From: Bacillota bacterium
Lineage (GTDB): Bacteria > Bacillota > Clostridia > Peptostreptococcales > Anaerovoracaceae
Reading direction: 5' to 3'
Assembly: GCA_017936025.1 (NCBI GenBank)
Contig: JAGBGL010000040.1
Span: forward strand, 1 to 11,541
Length of the DNA: 11,541 nucleotides
The notes below the pieces were generated by a model. That model searched no databases and was not told the DNA's origin. It saw only the letters and a program-made list of their open reading frames with translations. Both the position numbers and the translations under genes were made by a program. Of the stretch, positions 5,083 through 11,541 are shown piece after piece (the stretch's first letter is position 1; each line of letters opens with the position of its first letter).

Positions 5083-5952
5083 TTACATGACAACCTGCAG
5101 CAGCATCCCGCTCACCGCTCCGATCATAAACATCAGCAGCAGTATCCCGAAATTCTGCTTCACATTATGATTTCTCTTGAATAGATACATCACGCCGACA
5201 CCTGCGCCTGAAGTCAGTCCTGCAATCATCGATCCAAAACTGACAGCCCCGGAAAGATATGCTTCCGTTATCATTACGGACGCCGCACAGTTCGGGATCA
5301 ATCCGATGAGTGCAGCGATGAAAGGCTGAATGAAAGAGTCCTTCAGCAATACGGAAGCCATCCGTTCTTCGCCCAGTGCTTCTATCATAAAAGTAAGAAC
5401 AAATGACACCAGGAAAATAAAACAGAAAATCTTCACCGTATGCATGAACGCAGACTGTACCGGCCCGCCTTCGCAAGTCTCACAGTTTCCGTGGAAATGA
5501 TCATGATGATCATGCTCATGACACGCATGCTCGTCCACATCCTGTTCACGTTTACTGAGAATCAGGTCTATCGCCAGTCCGCAGAAAACAGCGATCACCA
5601 GCTTTATTCCGATGACTGCAGCCATCAGCTTCCACCGCCCCGGTTCAGTGAGGATGATAGGAATAGCCTCATCCGAAGTCGCAACGAACACCGCAATCAG
5701 TGTACCGAGGGTTATCGCCCTTCGGGAATACATGTCAGAAGCAATTACAGAAAAACCGCACTGCGGAATACTTCCGAATATCGCCCCGAACACAGCCCCT
5801 CTCTTCTTATGACCCATCAGTCTGTGGCTCAGCGTCGTATTATTCTTATGTTCAAGATATTCTATGACAAGATATATCAGAAATATGAAGGGCATGATTT
5901 TGATTGTATCCAAAAAAGCATGCTCTACAGAATGTAACATTATGTCACTCAT
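5083..5952 (-). CDS. ArsP_2/MneA-type metal-ion exporter (putative manganese or arsenic efflux)
   Basis: A 289-residue integral membrane protein built from two similar halves, each with a matching signature: GSIPQCGFS (residues 60-68) and GLIPNCAAS (residues 217-225). This internal repeat and a His-rich central loop (EHACHEHDHHDHFHG, residues 141-155, then a CETC pair) are typical of the ArsP_2 family (putative 10-TM heavy-metal exporter). A Vibrio member (MneA) is reported to export Mn(II), while other members are annotated as arsenic efflux proteins. AAGGAG five nt before the ATG fixes the start. It lies 42 nt after glpK with no visible promoter or terminator between them, so it is probably co-transcribed. 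No yybP-ykoY-like manganese riboswitch is evident upstream. The specific metal is not decided by the sequence. Confidence 0.87.
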   Translation of the reverse strand: MSDIMLHSVEHAFLDTIKIMPFIFLIYLVIEYLEHKNNTTLSHRLMGHKKRGAVFGAIFGSIPQCGFSVIASDMYSRRAITLGTLIAVFVATSDEAIPIILTEPGRWKLMAAVIGIKLVIAVFCGLAIDLILSKREQDVDEHACHEHDHHDHFHGNCETCEGGPVQSAFMHTVKIFCFIFLVSFVLTFMIEALGEERMASVLLKDSFIQPFIAALIGLIPNCAASVMITEAYLSGAVSFGSMIAGLTSGAGVGVMYLFKRNHNVKQNFGILLLMFMIGAVSGMLLQVVM

Positions 5953-5994
5953 CTTTTCTCCTTGTTTATCCCGGCATGAAATAAAGCAGCTGCC

Positions 5995-7485
5995 TTATTT
6001 CGCCCAGCCCAGAATGCAGCTGACAGCCTTTTTCCAGCCTGCCATCAGCCCGTCGCGCACGCCCTCTTCCATAGAAGGTTTGAATTCACGGTCGATCTGC
6101 CAGTTATCTATAATATCGTCAGTGCTTTTCCAGTAGCCTGTCGCAAGGCCTGCCAGATACGCCGCACCGAGAGAAGTAGTTTCAATACATTCAGGTCTCA
6201 GAACAGGGCTTCCGAGAATATCGGACTGGAACTGCATCAGGAAGTTGTTTGCACACGCACCGCCGTCAACCTTCAGATCTACCAGTTCCTTGCCTGTATC
6301 TTTTACCATCACATCAATAAGATCCTTTGTCTGGTATGCCAGAGACTCAAGAGTCGCACGCACCAGGTGGTACTTGTTCGCACCGCGTGTCAGCCCCAGC
6401 ACCGCTCCCCGCGCATAAGGATCCCAGTAAGGTGCCCCCAGCCCCACGAAGGCAGGCACCACATATACTCCGTTGCTGTCTTCCACCTGGATGGCCATAG
6501 CTTCGGACTGAGGCGAGTTTTCCAGGATCTCGATCTCATCCCTGAGCCACTGGATAGCCGCACCGCAGACGAAAATAGAGCCTTCCAGCGCATAATTTAC
6601 TTTGCCGTCAATTCCCCACGCGATAGTCGTCAGCAGACCGTTTTCAGAGAAAACAGGTTTTTCTCCTGTATTCAGCAGCAGAAAAGCGCCTGTCCCATAT
6701 GTGTTCTTTGCTTCACCGGGTTCAAAGCATGTCTGTCCGAAAAGCGCAGCCTGCTGGTCCCCTGCAGCCCCCGCAATAGGAACAGCTCCGCCCAGAACAG
6801 AAAGATCTGTCATGCCGTAGACCTCACTGCATGATTTTGCCTGTGGAAGCATGCATTTCGGGATATCCAGTTCAGCAAGGATCTCATCATCCCACTCCAG
6901 CGTATTTATATTGAACATCATAGTTCTTGAAGCATTAGTATAGTCGGTAACATGCACTTTACCTGCTGTCATTTTCCAGATCAGCCATGTTTCGATCGTA
7001 CCGAACAGCAGCTGTCCTGCTTCGGCTTTCTCACGCACACCTTCAACATTTTCCAGAATCCATCTCAGCTTAGTGCCTGAAAAATATGCATCGATTAAAA
7101 GACCTGTCTTCCTGCGGAACTTTTCTGTCAGTCCCTTTTCTTTCAGTGTGTCACAGTACTCTGCTGTTCTGCGGCACTGCCATACGATAGCATTATATAC
7201 AGGCTCTCCTGTTTCCTTATCCCAGACGACAGTAGTCTCACGCTGATTCGTGATACCGATCGCCTCTACATTTTTATATGTACAGTTAACTTTCAGCAGC
7301 GCTTCCTGCGCCACGCCCATCTGTGTGGACCAGATTTCCATCGCATCATGCTCTACCCAGCCTGCTTTTGGAAAAATCTGCGTGAATTCTTTCTGCGCCA
7401 CACTTACGATTTTACCTTTGCGGTCATAAAGTATGCATCTGCAGCTCGTAGTTCCCTGATCCAGGGCCATGATATATTTTTTCAT
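5995..7485 (-). CDS. glpK: Glycerol kinase
   Basis: GlpK phosphorylates glycerol to sn-glycerol 3-phosphate with ATP. At 496 aa it has the normal family length. It has the N-terminal phosphate-binding segment ALDQGTTSCR (residues 7-16), the ITNQRETTVVWD substrate region, the FGGY signature YFSGTKLRWILENV (134-147), and GAAGDQQAALFGQ with the catalytic Asp at 243. The C-terminal SLGAAYLAGLATGYW is also present. AGGAGG six nt before the ATG at 7485 shows this is the start rather than an ATG six codons upstream. The loop before the catalytic Asp reads SEVYGMTDLSVLGGAVP, resembling the Gram-negative form and lacking the YHFYG-type histidine that P-HPr modifies in enterococcal GlpK. It follows hemW by 10 nt. 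No glpF or glpD is nearby. Confidence 0.97.
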   Translation of the reverse strand: MKKYIMALDQGTTSCRCILYDRKGKIVSVAQKEFTQIFPKAGWVEHDAMEIWSTQMGVAQEALLKVNCTYKNVEAIGITNQRETTVVWDKETGEPVYNAIVWQCRRTAEYCDTLKEKGLTEKFRRKTGLLIDAYFSGTKLRWILENVEGVREKAEAGQLLFGTIETWLIWKMTAGKVHVTDYTNASRTMMFNINTLEWDDEILAELDIPKCMLPQAKSCSEVYGMTDLSVLGGAVPIAGAAGDQQAALFGQTCFEPGEAKNTYGTGAFLLLNTGEKPVFSENGLLTTIAWGIDGKVNYALEGSIFVCGAAIQWLRDEIEILENSPQSEAMAIQVEDSNGVYVVPAFVGLGAPYWDPYARGAVLGLTRGANKYHLVRATLESLAYQTKDLIDVMVKDTGKELVDLKVDGGACANNFLMQFQSDILGSPVLRPECIETTSLGAAYLAGLATGYWKSTDDIIDNWQIDREFKPSMEEGVRDGLMAGWKKAVSCILGWAK

Positions 7486-7495
7486 GCTTTGCCTC

Positions 7496-8665
7496 CTATA
7501 CAAATTCAGCCATTATTTCATTGGAACGATCGATTCCTGTTACAGTAAGTGCTATGTGTGTGTCCGTGATTATTACCAGACCTTTTCCGGCGTATTCTGC
7601 CAGGACCGGCTTCTGCTCTGAATACACGTCATGGAAATCTCTGCCGAAAGTTTCCCTGAAATCATCCAGAGACAGGCCTTCCAGCTTTCTGAGCGCTGTG
7701 AAAACATACTCGCCCATCATATCCTGCAGAGATTCTTCCTCATACATGTCTTCATCCTGCGGAAGCAATCCTGCCCCTGTCAGCTCAAAATACTTTTCAA
7801 AATCAGACACATTGCATCTGCGGCCGCTCTTATAAGTAAATGAATGTGCTCCAAGCCCCACGGCGTAATACTCGTCATAATCCCAGTATTTCAGATTATG
7901 TCTGCATTCATGTCCCGGTTTTGCACAGTTGGATATCTCGTAATGATTATATCCTGCCGTCTTCAGCATGCGGATACCTTCGTGATACATCTCGCGGTCC
8001 AGTTCTGATTCCGGAAGGTCGATTTCTCCATTGCGGTACATGCGTGCAAACTCCGTGCCCTCTTCCAGCTGCAGGCTGTAAAAAGATATATGATCAGGTC
8101 CCAGCCCGATCATCTGTCTGAGACTGTCTTTCCACATTTCCATCGTCTGGCCCGGAATACCGAACATCAGATCTGCATTGATATTGTCAAATCCCGCCTG
8201 ACGGGCCTGCCTGAAATTTTCCAGAAAATCCGCTCTGTCATGTGCTCTTCCCATGAATTCGAGCATTTCATCATTCATAGCCTGCGCACCCATACTGAGC
8301 CTGTTTATCCCTGCCCTGCGGTAAACTGAAAGCTTGTCCGCATTAAGCGTCTTAGGATTCGCTTCAATGGTTATTTCCGCATCTTCAGTAATACAGAAAG
8401 CGGCCTCCGCCGCTTTCATGATTTCAGTTATATGATTTTCGTGGAGAAGCGACGGTGTGCCTCCTCCGATGAATACAGTATCTATTTTTATGCCCTGTCC
8501 GGCGTACATACCGATTTCATTTTTCAGAGCTTCAACATACTGCTCCTGCAGCCGGCTGCTGCACCCTCCGAACGAGAGAAAATCGCAGTATCCGCATTTC
8601 TTCAGGCAGAACGGGATATGGATGTACAGCCCTGCAGGCTTTATTTTTCTATTTATTTTCATCAT
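7496..8665 (-). CDS. hemW: Radical SAM heme chaperone HemW
   Basis: HemW is a radical SAM protein related to coproporphyrinogen dehydrogenase HemN, but it acts as a heme-binding chaperone that delivers heme to respiratory proteins. The 389-residue protein has the cluster-binding motif C20-LKK-C24-GY-C27-DF. Phe29 follows where true HemN has a fourth Cys, which is the diagnostic HemW pattern. The SAM-binding GGGTPS (67-72), YEISNCAKPG (242-251) and HNLKYW (256-261, HemW-specific heme-binding region) are present, followed by a HemW C-terminal domain. The frame overlaps the 3' end of lepA by 17 nt, and two consecutive ATGs are possible (8665 or 8662). The ribosome binding site is weak, so translation is probably coupled to lepA. 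lepA-hemW adjacency is conserved across Firmicutes. Confidence 0.96.
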   Translation of the reverse strand: MMKINRKIKPAGLYIHIPFCLKKCGYCDFLSFGGCSSRLQEQYVEALKNEIGMYAGQGIKIDTVFIGGGTPSLLHENHITEIMKAAEAAFCITEDAEITIEANPKTLNADKLSVYRRAGINRLSMGAQAMNDEMLEFMGRAHDRADFLENFRQARQAGFDNINADLMFGIPGQTMEMWKDSLRQMIGLGPDHISFYSLQLEEGTEFARMYRNGEIDLPESELDREMYHEGIRMLKTAGYNHYEISNCAKPGHECRHNLKYWDYDEYYAVGLGAHSFTYKSGRRCNVSDFEKYFELTGAGLLPQDEDMYEEESLQDMMGEYVFTALRKLEGLSLDDFRETFGRDFHDVYSEQKPVLAEYAGKGLVIITDTHIALTVTGIDRSNEIMAEFV

Positions 8666-10460
8666 ATTTCAGTACTGCTGTGAAGGCTTCCTGAGGTACT
8701 TCTACCTTACCGAACTGACGCATACGCTTCTTACCTTCCTTCTGTTTTTCCAGCAGTTTTTTCTTACGGGAAATGTCGCCGCCGTAACATTTTGCAATTA
8801 CGTCCTTACGGTAAGCACGTACAGTCTCCCTGGCAATAACTTTCTGTCCGATAGCAGCCTGGATAGGCACTTCGAACTGGTGCATCGGAATAACTTCCTT
8901 CAGCTTGGAACATACGAATCTTCCTCTGCTGTACGCCTTTGATTCATGAACGATCATGGAGAATGCATCCACCAGATCTTTGTTCAGCAGCACGTCCATC
9001 TTGACCACATGAGATTTCTGATAACGCGTGAATTCGTAATCCAGAGAGCCGTACCCTCTTGTCTTGGATTTCAGCGCATCGAAGAAGTCATAGATAACTT
9101 CGTTCAGCGGCATATCGTAGTGCAGCTGTACACGGTTTTCCGTGATGTATTCCATGTGAAGCATATTGCCGCGGCGTTCCTGACAGATTTCCATGATGTT
9201 TCCTACATATTCTTTAGGGATCATGATGTCCGCTTTTACCATCGGCTCTTCGATATGGTCGATTTCTGTCTGCGGCGGCAGGTTGGAAGGGTTCTGAACC
9301 ATTTCAACAGTTCCGTCAGTCTTTACAACTTTATAGATTACACTTGGAGATGTTGTGATCACTGCCAGGTCGAACTCTCTTTCCAGACGTTCAACAATGA
9401 TTTCCATGTGAAGCAGTCCCAGGAATCCGCATCTGAAACCAAAGCCCAGTGCTGTGGAAGTTTCCGGTTCGAAATGGAAAGCAGCGTCGTTTACCTGCAG
9501 TTTTTCCAGTGCATCTTTAACATTTTCGTATTTTTCGCCTTCTGCCGGATAGATACCGCAGTATACCATCGGCTGTACTTTCTTATATCCAGGCAGCGGT
9601 TCATCCGTAGGATTTTCGACCAGTGTGATCGTATCCCCTACACGCGCATCAGCCACCTGTTTGATGCTGGCACAGATATAGCCTACTTCACCGGCTCTCA
9701 GTTCCTTGCAGGCAACCATGCCCGGAGAATAGACGCCTACTTCTGTTACTTCATATTTCTTGCCTGTATTCATCAGTTTGATTTCATCGCCCGGTTTGAC
9801 TCTTCCGTCAACGACTCTTGTATAGATTACAACACCTTTGTAATTGTCATAGTAAGAGTCGAAAATCAGCGCCTTAAGAGGGCTTTCGATATCTCCTGCA
9901 GGCGCAGGGATCTTCGCTACGATATCCTCCAGCAGGTCTTCGATACCGATACCTTCTTTTGCAGAAACCAGTGTTGCTTCGGAAGCATCGATACCGATAA
10001 CGTCTTCAACTTCCTCTTTGATTTCATCCGGTCTTGCACTCGGAAGGTCAATTTTGTTCAGCGTAGGCACGATTTCCAGATCTTCATCCAGCGCCAGATA
10101 TACGTTCGCCAGAGTCTGTGCTTCCACACCCTGAGTTGCGTCTACTACGAGCACTGCACCTTCGCAGGCAGCCAGGGAACGGGAAACTTCATAAGTAAAG
10201 TCCACGTGGCCCGGTGTGTCGATCAGGTTCAGGATATATTCATGACCGTCTTTCGCTTTATAGCCCAGACGTGTAGTCTGCAGTTTGATAGTGATCCCTC
10301 TTTCACGTTCCAGATCCATGTTGTCCAGGAACTGCTCCTTCATTTCACGCTGAGAAACAAGCCCTGTCTTTTCAATGATCCTGTCAGCCAGAGTGGATTT
10401 ACCATGGTCGATATGTGCTATGATACTGAAATTTCTAATGTATTTCTGATATGAATTCAT
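8649..10460 (-). CDS. lepA: Elongation factor 4 (LepA), ribosome back-translocase GTPase
   Basis: LepA/EF4 is a translational GTPase that acts on the ribosome, described as affecting back-translocation and initiation or subunit assembly. The 603-residue length matches the family (about 600 aa). GTPase motifs are complete: P-loop AHIDHGKST (15-23), switch I RGITI (54-58), DTPGH (81-85) and NKID (135-138). The LepA-specific C-terminal domain is recognisable in the segments KSKTRGYGSLDYE, CYGGDISRKKKLLEKQKEGKKR and the tail VPQEAFTAVLK. GAGGAC lies five nt before the ATG at 10460. A good promoter lies at 10493-10521. The stop codon overlaps the start of hemW. Identification is secure. Confidence 0.98.
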   Translation of the reverse strand: MNSYQKYIRNFSIIAHIDHGKSTLADRIIEKTGLVSQREMKEQFLDNMDLERERGITIKLQTTRLGYKAKDGHEYILNLIDTPGHVDFTYEVSRSLAACEGAVLVVDATQGVEAQTLANVYLALDEDLEIVPTLNKIDLPSARPDEIKEEVEDVIGIDASEATLVSAKEGIGIEDLLEDIVAKIPAPAGDIESPLKALIFDSYYDNYKGVVIYTRVVDGRVKPGDEIKLMNTGKKYEVTEVGVYSPGMVACKELRAGEVGYICASIKQVADARVGDTITLVENPTDEPLPGYKKVQPMVYCGIYPAEGEKYENVKDALEKLQVNDAAFHFEPETSTALGFGFRCGFLGLLHMEIIVERLEREFDLAVITTSPSVIYKVVKTDGTVEMVQNPSNLPPQTEIDHIEEPMVKADIMIPKEYVGNIMEICQERRGNMLHMEYITENRVQLHYDMPLNEVIYDFFDALKSKTRGYGSLDYEFTRYQKSHVVKMDVLLNKDLVDAFSMIVHESKAYSRGRFVCSKLKEVIPMHQFEVPIQAAIGQKVIARETVRAYRKDVIAKCYGGDISRKKKLLEKQKEGKKRMRQFGKVEVPQEAFTAVLKYDENK

Positions 10461-10492
10461 AATGTCCTCACTTTAAATTATACTTACACTCC

Positions 10493-10521
10493 ATTGTACA
10501 AAAATTGACACCGAAATTCAA
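10493..10521 (-). promoter_or_regulatory. SigA-type promoter of lepA
   Basis: On the minus strand TTGAAT (10521-10516) is separated by 17 nt from TACAAT (10498-10493), leaving about 30 nt before the lepA ATG. A second -10-like TATAAT lies near 10481 but lacks a good -35. The promoter lets lepA and the genes behind it be expressed independently of the sporulation gene upstream. Confidence 0.6.
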
Positions 10522-10535
10522 GTATCTAACGTTCC

Positions 10536-10724
10536 TTACTGTCCGATTTCTCCTTCCAGGCCAAAGAAGCAGAATGCCACTGCCCCTGTATCTGTCCTCG
10601 TTATTGTCAGCCCGGCTTTTCCTCCCTGACCTGTCGTCATGCTGCATTCTCTGTCGACAGAAATCACCGCACACATCCCGACAAAACCTATTAGAAATAG
10701 TACCATCAGTTTCTTCCATTCCAT
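10536..10724 (-). CDS. Small membrane-anchored protein between spoIIP and lepA, unknown function
   Basis: A 62-residue ORF. Its ATG overlaps the spoIIP stop codon by one base (TAATG), and GGAGG stands 7 nt upstream, inside the spoIIP tail, so it is very likely translated with spoIIP. The N-terminus has two lysines followed by a hydrophobic stretch (LMVLFLIGFVGMCAVISV, residues 6-23), looking like a single membrane anchor or uncleaved signal. The remaining 38 residues are soluble, Gly/Thr-rich, with two Cys (REC, FCFF). Position and coupling point to a sporulation-linked envelope protein. In Bacillus the gene yqxA occupies the same place, but I cannot show sequence similarity. Function is unknown. 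Confidence 0.72.
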   Translation of the reverse strand: MEWKKLMVLFLIGFVGMCAVISVDRECSMTTGQGGKAGLTITRTDTGAVAFCFFGLEGEIGQ

Positions 10725-11541
10725 TATTCATCCTCCAGTACCGATGCGAGTACATGTGCAAAATATTTGCCCGTATTTTTCGCATGTTCTATATCATTCT
10801 GATTATTGCCAACTTCCAGCAGCAGATACTGATCTGCTATGTATTCGTTATATCTGTACTCTTTTTCCAGGATCCTTCCCCCAAATCCGGGATACAGTCC
10901 TTCTGCCGCAGCATTCACCGCTCCGGCAAACGAGAGCAGCTGCCGGTAATTATCATTTCCCTGCCCTATAACCAGTTTGTACTTTGCGACAGTTTCACCG
11001 TTGATAACAATTGTTTCTCCTTTATTTCCTGTATATGCTGCAGCATCACGGTGAAGATCTATCACTATCTCGGCTGTCGGATACTGCCTCAGGAGTGCTG
11101 TCACAGTACTGAGCGACCTGTCATAAGACTGGTTATATGAAGGCCGGTCATGAACAGTTCTGTCATGAACGACAGCTATCCCCATTTTATTAAGTTCAGC
11201 AGCCATAACATTTCCTACTTCACGGACAGTTCCGGTCTCTTCTTCTCTGTGAAAATTGCTTTCCGAATAAGGCTGGTATGACTCACTGCTGTGCGTATGA
11301 TATATGATCACCTGCGGTTTGCTGTTGTCCACCTCAGCCGCCTTATTTTTTTCCTTCCGTTCCTTTTTTTCAGAAACCTTTGCCGTTCCGGTCTCCTGCT
11401 TATCCCATTCTACTGCCGGCCAGACCTGTGAAACACAGAGCCTGCCCACATCTAAGGCATCTATCTTCTTCCGTGATTGCACTTCTCCTCCGGCAGTACA
11501 AAGGCACAGAAAAGCAGAGCAGCAAAAGCACACAGCCATAA
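10724..11541 (-). CDS. spoIIP: Stage II sporulation protein P (N-terminus outside window)
   Basis: SpoIIP is a membrane-anchored peptidoglycan amidase and endopeptidase that works with SpoIID and SpoIIM during engulfment of the forespore. The visible 272 or so residues hold the catalytic domain: IYHTHSSESY with the zinc-type His81, His83 and Glu86, VIDLHRDAAAY with His163, and LLLEVGNNQND with Glu242 (numbered from the first ATG inside the window). The segment before it is a charged Lys/Glu-rich linker, as expected between anchor and enzyme. The frame is open to the right edge, and an ATG at 11539 falls inside a hydrophobic stretch that looks like the end of a membrane segment. SpoIIP is normally longer, so the true start is probably outside. 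gpr is the expected upstream neighbour. Transcription in the mother cell (SigE) is known for this family; its promoter is not in view. Confidence 0.95.
   Translation of the reverse strand, partial: MAVCFCCSAFLCLCTAGGEVQSRKKIDALDVGRLCVSQVWPAVEWDKQETGTAKVSEKKERKEKNKAAEVDNSKPQVIIYHTHSSESYQPYSESNFHREEETGTVREVGNVMAAELNKMGIAVVHDRTVHDRPSYNQSYDRSLSTVTALLRQYPTAEIVIDLHRDAAAYTGNKGETIVINGETVAKYKLVIGQGNDNYRQLLSFAGAVNAAAEGLYPGFGGRILEKEYRYNEYIADQYLLLEVGNNQNDIEHAKNTGKYFAHVLASVLEDE

Noticed and set aside
8946..10454. Plus-strand open frame of 502 codons opposite lepA
   Set aside because: It is antisense to the unmistakable lepA gene; its product is rich in Phe, Cys, His and Arg with no recognisable domain. 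It is a codon-bias shadow.
10468..10785. Minus-strand 105-codon frame overlapping the end of spoIIP, the small ORF and the lepA promoter
   Set aside because: It competes with the better-supported 62-codon ORF that has a GGAGG and TAATG coupling; its product looks random and Arg/Cys-rich.

Overview
The window reads as a chromosomal segment of a spore-forming, low- to mid-GC Firmicute of the class Clostridia. The reasons are the sporulation gene spoIIP, the CIRCE/HrcA heat-shock control, SigA-type TTGACA/TATAAT promoters, strong AGGAGG ribosome binding sites, and the order spoIIP - small ORF - lepA - hemW ... hrcA. That order is the backbone of the widely conserved Firmicute cluster gpr-spoIIP-(yqxA)-lepA-hemW-hrcA-grpE-dnaK-dnaJ. 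Genus or species cannot be assigned from the sequence alone. Every supported gene is on the minus strand, so transcription runs from position 11541 toward 1.

Layout in transcription order. (1) 11541-10536: the 3' part of spoIIP (peptidoglycan hydrolase of forespore engulfment), then a 62-codon membrane-anchored small ORF that overlaps its stop codon (TAATG). (2) 10521-5000: a promoter, then lepA (EF4), hemW (radical SAM heme chaperone), glpK (glycerol kinase) and an ArsP_2/MneA-type metal-ion exporter, all closely spaced or overlapping. A strong hairpin terminator closes this unit. (3) 4975-3715: a short AT-rich unit with its own promoter. It holds a DinJ/RelB-type antitoxin, a YafQ-type RNase toxin and tag (3-methyladenine DNA glycosylase I), and ends in a terminator whose hairpin loop contains the tag stop codon. 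(4) 3709-1380: a two-gene transporter operon, a YeiH/UPF0324 permease and an MFS permease 2 nt apart, followed by two tandem terminators. (5) 1379-1108: a non-coding region holding an array of inverted CCGATAA/TTATCGG repeats. (6) 1107-1: promoter, a perfect CIRCE operator and hrcA, which is complete except for its last few codons. grpE-dnaK are expected beyond the left edge.

The genes between hemW and hrcA (glpK to MFS, about 6.4 kb) interrupt what is usually a contiguous housekeeping/stress cluster, so this is a small accessory block inside conserved synteny. Within it the toxin-antitoxin module is clearly more AT-rich than its neighbours and lies between two imperfect copies of a roughly 21-bp sequence with the core TACCGTTAC.

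No dramatic new multi-gene system is evident. The observations most worth a second look are the helically phased repeat array at about 1172-1317, the repeat-flanked toxin-antitoxin insertion, the small conserved-position ORF between spoIIP and lepA, and the YeiH+MFS transporter pair of unknown substrate.
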